8,536 nucleotides of DNA from Prolixibacteraceae bacterium (GTDB lineage: Bacteria; Bacteroidota; Bacteroidia; Bacteroidales; Prolixibacteraceae). Below the pieces are notes generated by a model. The model was given only the letters and a program-made list of their open reading frames with translations. It searched no databases and was not told the origin of the DNA. The position numbers were made by a program, and so were the translations under genes. The stretch is taken from assembly GCA_007116765.1 (NCBI GenBank), contig SKHV01000017.1:1-8536 (forward strand). The letters are read 5' to 3'. Shown piece after piece: positions 6,469 to 8,536 of this stretch; the first letter of the stretch is position 1, and each line of letters starts with the position of its first letter.

Positions 6469-8526
6469 TTATCTGTTAATGTTTGTAGGATTTTTAGTTA
6501 TAAGTAATGCGCCTTGTTTTGTTTTATATGTGGTTTGCGAATCCTGTTTTGGCTTTTCTTTTCGGCCATTTGAGAGCTTGGTAATTTCGAAGCGGTTTGG
6601 TGAATTTATTATTATTTCACTATCGTTTGTATTCCAGTAAATATCAAAGTTTTTTTCTGATTCAGTTAATCGTTCATTGGCGTGGTTTATTTTTATAATC
6701 AAATTATTGTATAATATATGCTCCTTGTAAAGGGTAGCGCTTTGTTTGCTTTCGTTTAAAGGCATAACTTTTTTAGTTTTCGTTGTTTTAAAAAATTGCG
6801 AAGCGTTGTTGACGAGGTTTTGAGTATATGGGGTTATGGAGTCGTTGGTATGGTAGTAATAGAATGTTTGGCCCGATGCAATACCCATTAGCGGAGAGTT
6901 CCAGGTGTTGAAAAAAACAAGTTTGGATTGCTTGTTTATTTTTACTGCATTGAAAATTGCATTGCCACTTAGTAAAATGAAAATAACTAAAGTGGAAAGG
7001 AGTAGCCTAAATTGCTTTTCACTTGTAAACCATCCAATTGAGATAACTGCTGCAAATAAAAATATCATAGTTGCATCGTCAATCCATATATTTTGAATGA
7101 GTGAACCGGGTAATTGTTCAATGTTTTTTACTCCTAAATTCATAAGGAGGGTTATCGTTTCAATTACGCGAGCGATAAAAACCGACAAAAAAGGTACGAA
7201 ATTCAACATGAAGAAGAATAATGCCCCATAGAGCAATGCTGCTGCAGCCGGAATTACAATGTAGTTGCTAATCCAAAAATATACCGGAAACTGATTGAAA
7301 TAATAAATGCTAATCACAAAAGTGCCAATTTGTGCGGCAACCGACACTGCAAATAATTCCCACAGGTATTTAAGTATTTTATTTTTTAGAGGAATAAGTG
7401 CTGCAATGCGAGGCTGAAAGAAAACTATAGCCGTAACCGCGGCATACGAAAGCTGAAAGCCAATTTCATATATAATTAATGGGTTTGAAAGCATAAGCAC
7501 AAAGGCCGATACTGCAAGTGTATTGTAGATGTTTGTTTTTCGTTTCAGGTTTTCGCCAATAATTACAAAGGTAAACATGGTGCTGGCACGCATTACCGAG
7601 GGCGAAAGCCCCGAAATGAAAGCATAACTCCAAAGCAGGGTAATGAGTATAAGCATTTTGAAAACTTTTATGCGCGATGAGCGGAAAAATGGCGAAATCA
7701 TCATGTTCAGAATCATATAGATAATCCCAACATGTAAGCCCGAAACGGCAAGTACATGCATGGCACCCGACGAAGCAAAACTCTGACGAAGCTCTGACGA
7801 AAGATAGTTTTTGTCTCCAAGTGTTAAGGCGGCCATTACTGCAAACTCGTCGCCGCTTATACCTGCATCCTTGTATTTTTGCAAAAGGCGGTTGCGAAAA
7901 TTGAACGCGATACTGCGCAAGGTTCTTTTCCTTTCCGGTAAAATGTGTACTTCACTCCAAATGGTCGATTGGTATCTTATTCCACGTTTTAATAGGAGGG
8001 CACGATAATCGAAATCGCCCGGGTTGTTGTTGTGTGTTACTTCTCGTAAGCTTGCATCAAACAAAATGCGATGCCCCGGCATAAGCGTGCTGTTACTAGC
8101 CGAATCGGTAATTGTGATCAATATTTTTTCTGAAAGATATACTGTTGAGTCTTCATGCTGAGCCGATTCGCATACTACCGTATACCTGTATCGATTGTTT
8201 GCAGTGATATTCTTATCATAAATGTGGCCGCTGTAGGTGCCTTTTTCAGGCATTTCATCATCAAAAAACGAATGAGAATGCAGGCTGGTGAATAGAATTC
8301 CGCATACAACAAAAAAAAGGGTAGTGATAATAATTCCAAATTTAGCGTATATGGCCTTATTGGCAATCCAGATATTGAGCGCAAAAAGAATTATGATGCA
8401 CACAAGAAAAGCGATGAAATTGCAAGTCTTTGGAGAAAGATATTGCGATATGATAATTCCGGTGGTGAATGCAAGCGTAAAACGCAAAAACGGAATTTTT
8501 CCGAAAATTTTGCTTCCAGGGGTCAT
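6469..8526 (-). CDS. comEC: ComEC/Rec2 family DNA-uptake channel protein lacking the metallo-beta-lactamase domain
   Basis: Polytopic inner-membrane protein of the ComEC/Rec2 family, which carries incoming single-stranded DNA across the cytoplasmic membrane during natural transformation. Three hydrophobic segments lie near residues 11-30, 36-55 and 62-81. A soluble OB-like region (about 95-195, DUF4131 type) follows, with the family motif NPGDFDY at 168-174. The Competence-domain core (about 225-500) has the hallmark GAMHVLAVSGLHVGI at 254-268 and GLSPSVMRAS at 306-315, followed by many membrane helices. The last helix ends near 529. The remaining ~155 residues are soluble, with no HxHxDH metal-binding motif, so the C-terminal beta-lactamase domain of the Bacillus protein is absent; I believe this shorter form is common in Bacteroidota. 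The chosen ATG is 10 bases from the window edge and the frame stays open upstream (codons for I, A, C), so a farther start cannot be excluded. The gene ends in TAA. Family assignment is firm; a role in transformation here is inferred. Confidence 0.93.
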   Translation of the reverse strand: MTPGSKIFGKIPFLRFTLAFTTGIIISQYLSPKTCNFIAFLVCIIILFALNIWIANKAIYAKFGIIITTLFFVVCGILFTSLHSHSFFDDEMPEKGTYSGHIYDKNITANNRYRYTVVCESAQHEDSTVYLSEKILITITDSASNSTLMPGHRILFDASLREVTHNNNPGDFDYRALLLKRGIRYQSTIWSEVHILPERKRTLRSIAFNFRNRLLQKYKDAGISGDEFAVMAALTLGDKNYLSSELRQSFASSGAMHVLAVSGLHVGIIYMILNMMISPFFRSSRIKVFKMLILITLLWSYAFISGLSPSVMRASTMFTFVIIGENLKRKTNIYNTLAVSAFVLMLSNPLIIYEIGFQLSYAAVTAIVFFQPRIAALIPLKNKILKYLWELFAVSVAAQIGTFVISIYYFNQFPVYFWISNYIVIPAAAALLYGALFFFMLNFVPFLSVFIARVIETITLLMNLGVKNIEQLPGSLIQNIWIDDATMIFLFAAVISIGWFTSEKQFRLLLSTLVIFILLSGNAIFNAVKINKQSKLVFFNTWNSPLMGIASGQTFYYYHTNDSITPYTQNLVNNASQFFKTTKTKKVMPLNESKQSATLYKEHILYNNLIIKINHANERLTESEKNFDIYWNTNDSEIIINSPNRFEITKLSNGRKEKPKQDSQTTYKTKQGALLITKNPTNINR

Positions 8527-8536
8527 GCATGCAATA

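Noticed and set aside
1..8536. A novel defence, mobile or biosynthetic system
   Set aside because: All seven genes belong to well-known core families, are co-directional and similar in composition. No transposase, integrase, repeat array, toxin-antitoxin-like pair or large unexplained gap is present.

Overview
The window holds seven genes, all on the minus strand, with no mobile element, CRISPR array, RNA gene or visible foreign island. The host looks like a member of the Bacteroidota, plausibly an anaerobic or facultative Bacteroidales/Marinilabiliales-type organism. Four observations support this: moderately AT-rich DNA, A/T-rich leaders without Shine-Dalgarno sequences, TAnnTTTG-like promoter elements instead of TATAAT, and protein forms typical of that phylum. 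The latter are a ComEC without a metallo-beta-lactamase domain and an IorA without a C-terminal ferredoxin domain. The phylum is inferred; the genus cannot be told.

In transcription order (high to low coordinates): comEC, a DNA-uptake channel (8526-6469); a 121-bp gap with the best promoter candidate; trkA (6347-5007) and trkH (5004-3556), separated by 2 bp and forming a Trk potassium uptake system; a yciO-type YrdC-domain gene (3518-2904); yjbQ (2907-2497), which overlaps yciO by 4 bp (ATGA); an 85-bp gap with a weak hairpin and a possible promoter; iorA (2411-789) and iorB (755-174), the two subunits of indolepyruvate:ferredoxin oxidoreductase; then a hairpin terminator at 109-150 and AT-rich intergenic DNA to the left edge.

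Likely transcription units are comEC (continuing from upstream), trkA-trkH-yciO-yjbQ, and iorA-iorB. TrkA is the cytoplasmic nucleotide-sensing regulator of the TrkH membrane channel. IorAB oxidatively decarboxylates aryl pyruvates from aromatic amino acid transamination to aryl-acetyl-CoA, passing electrons to ferredoxin. YciO and YjbQ are conserved soluble proteins with no obvious link to potassium transport.

No undescribed system was found; this reads as an ordinary core-genome region. The points worth a second look are the domain-reduced ComEC and IorA, the YciO protein that lacks the tRNA-t6A synthase motifs and is easily misannotated, and the promoter layout.
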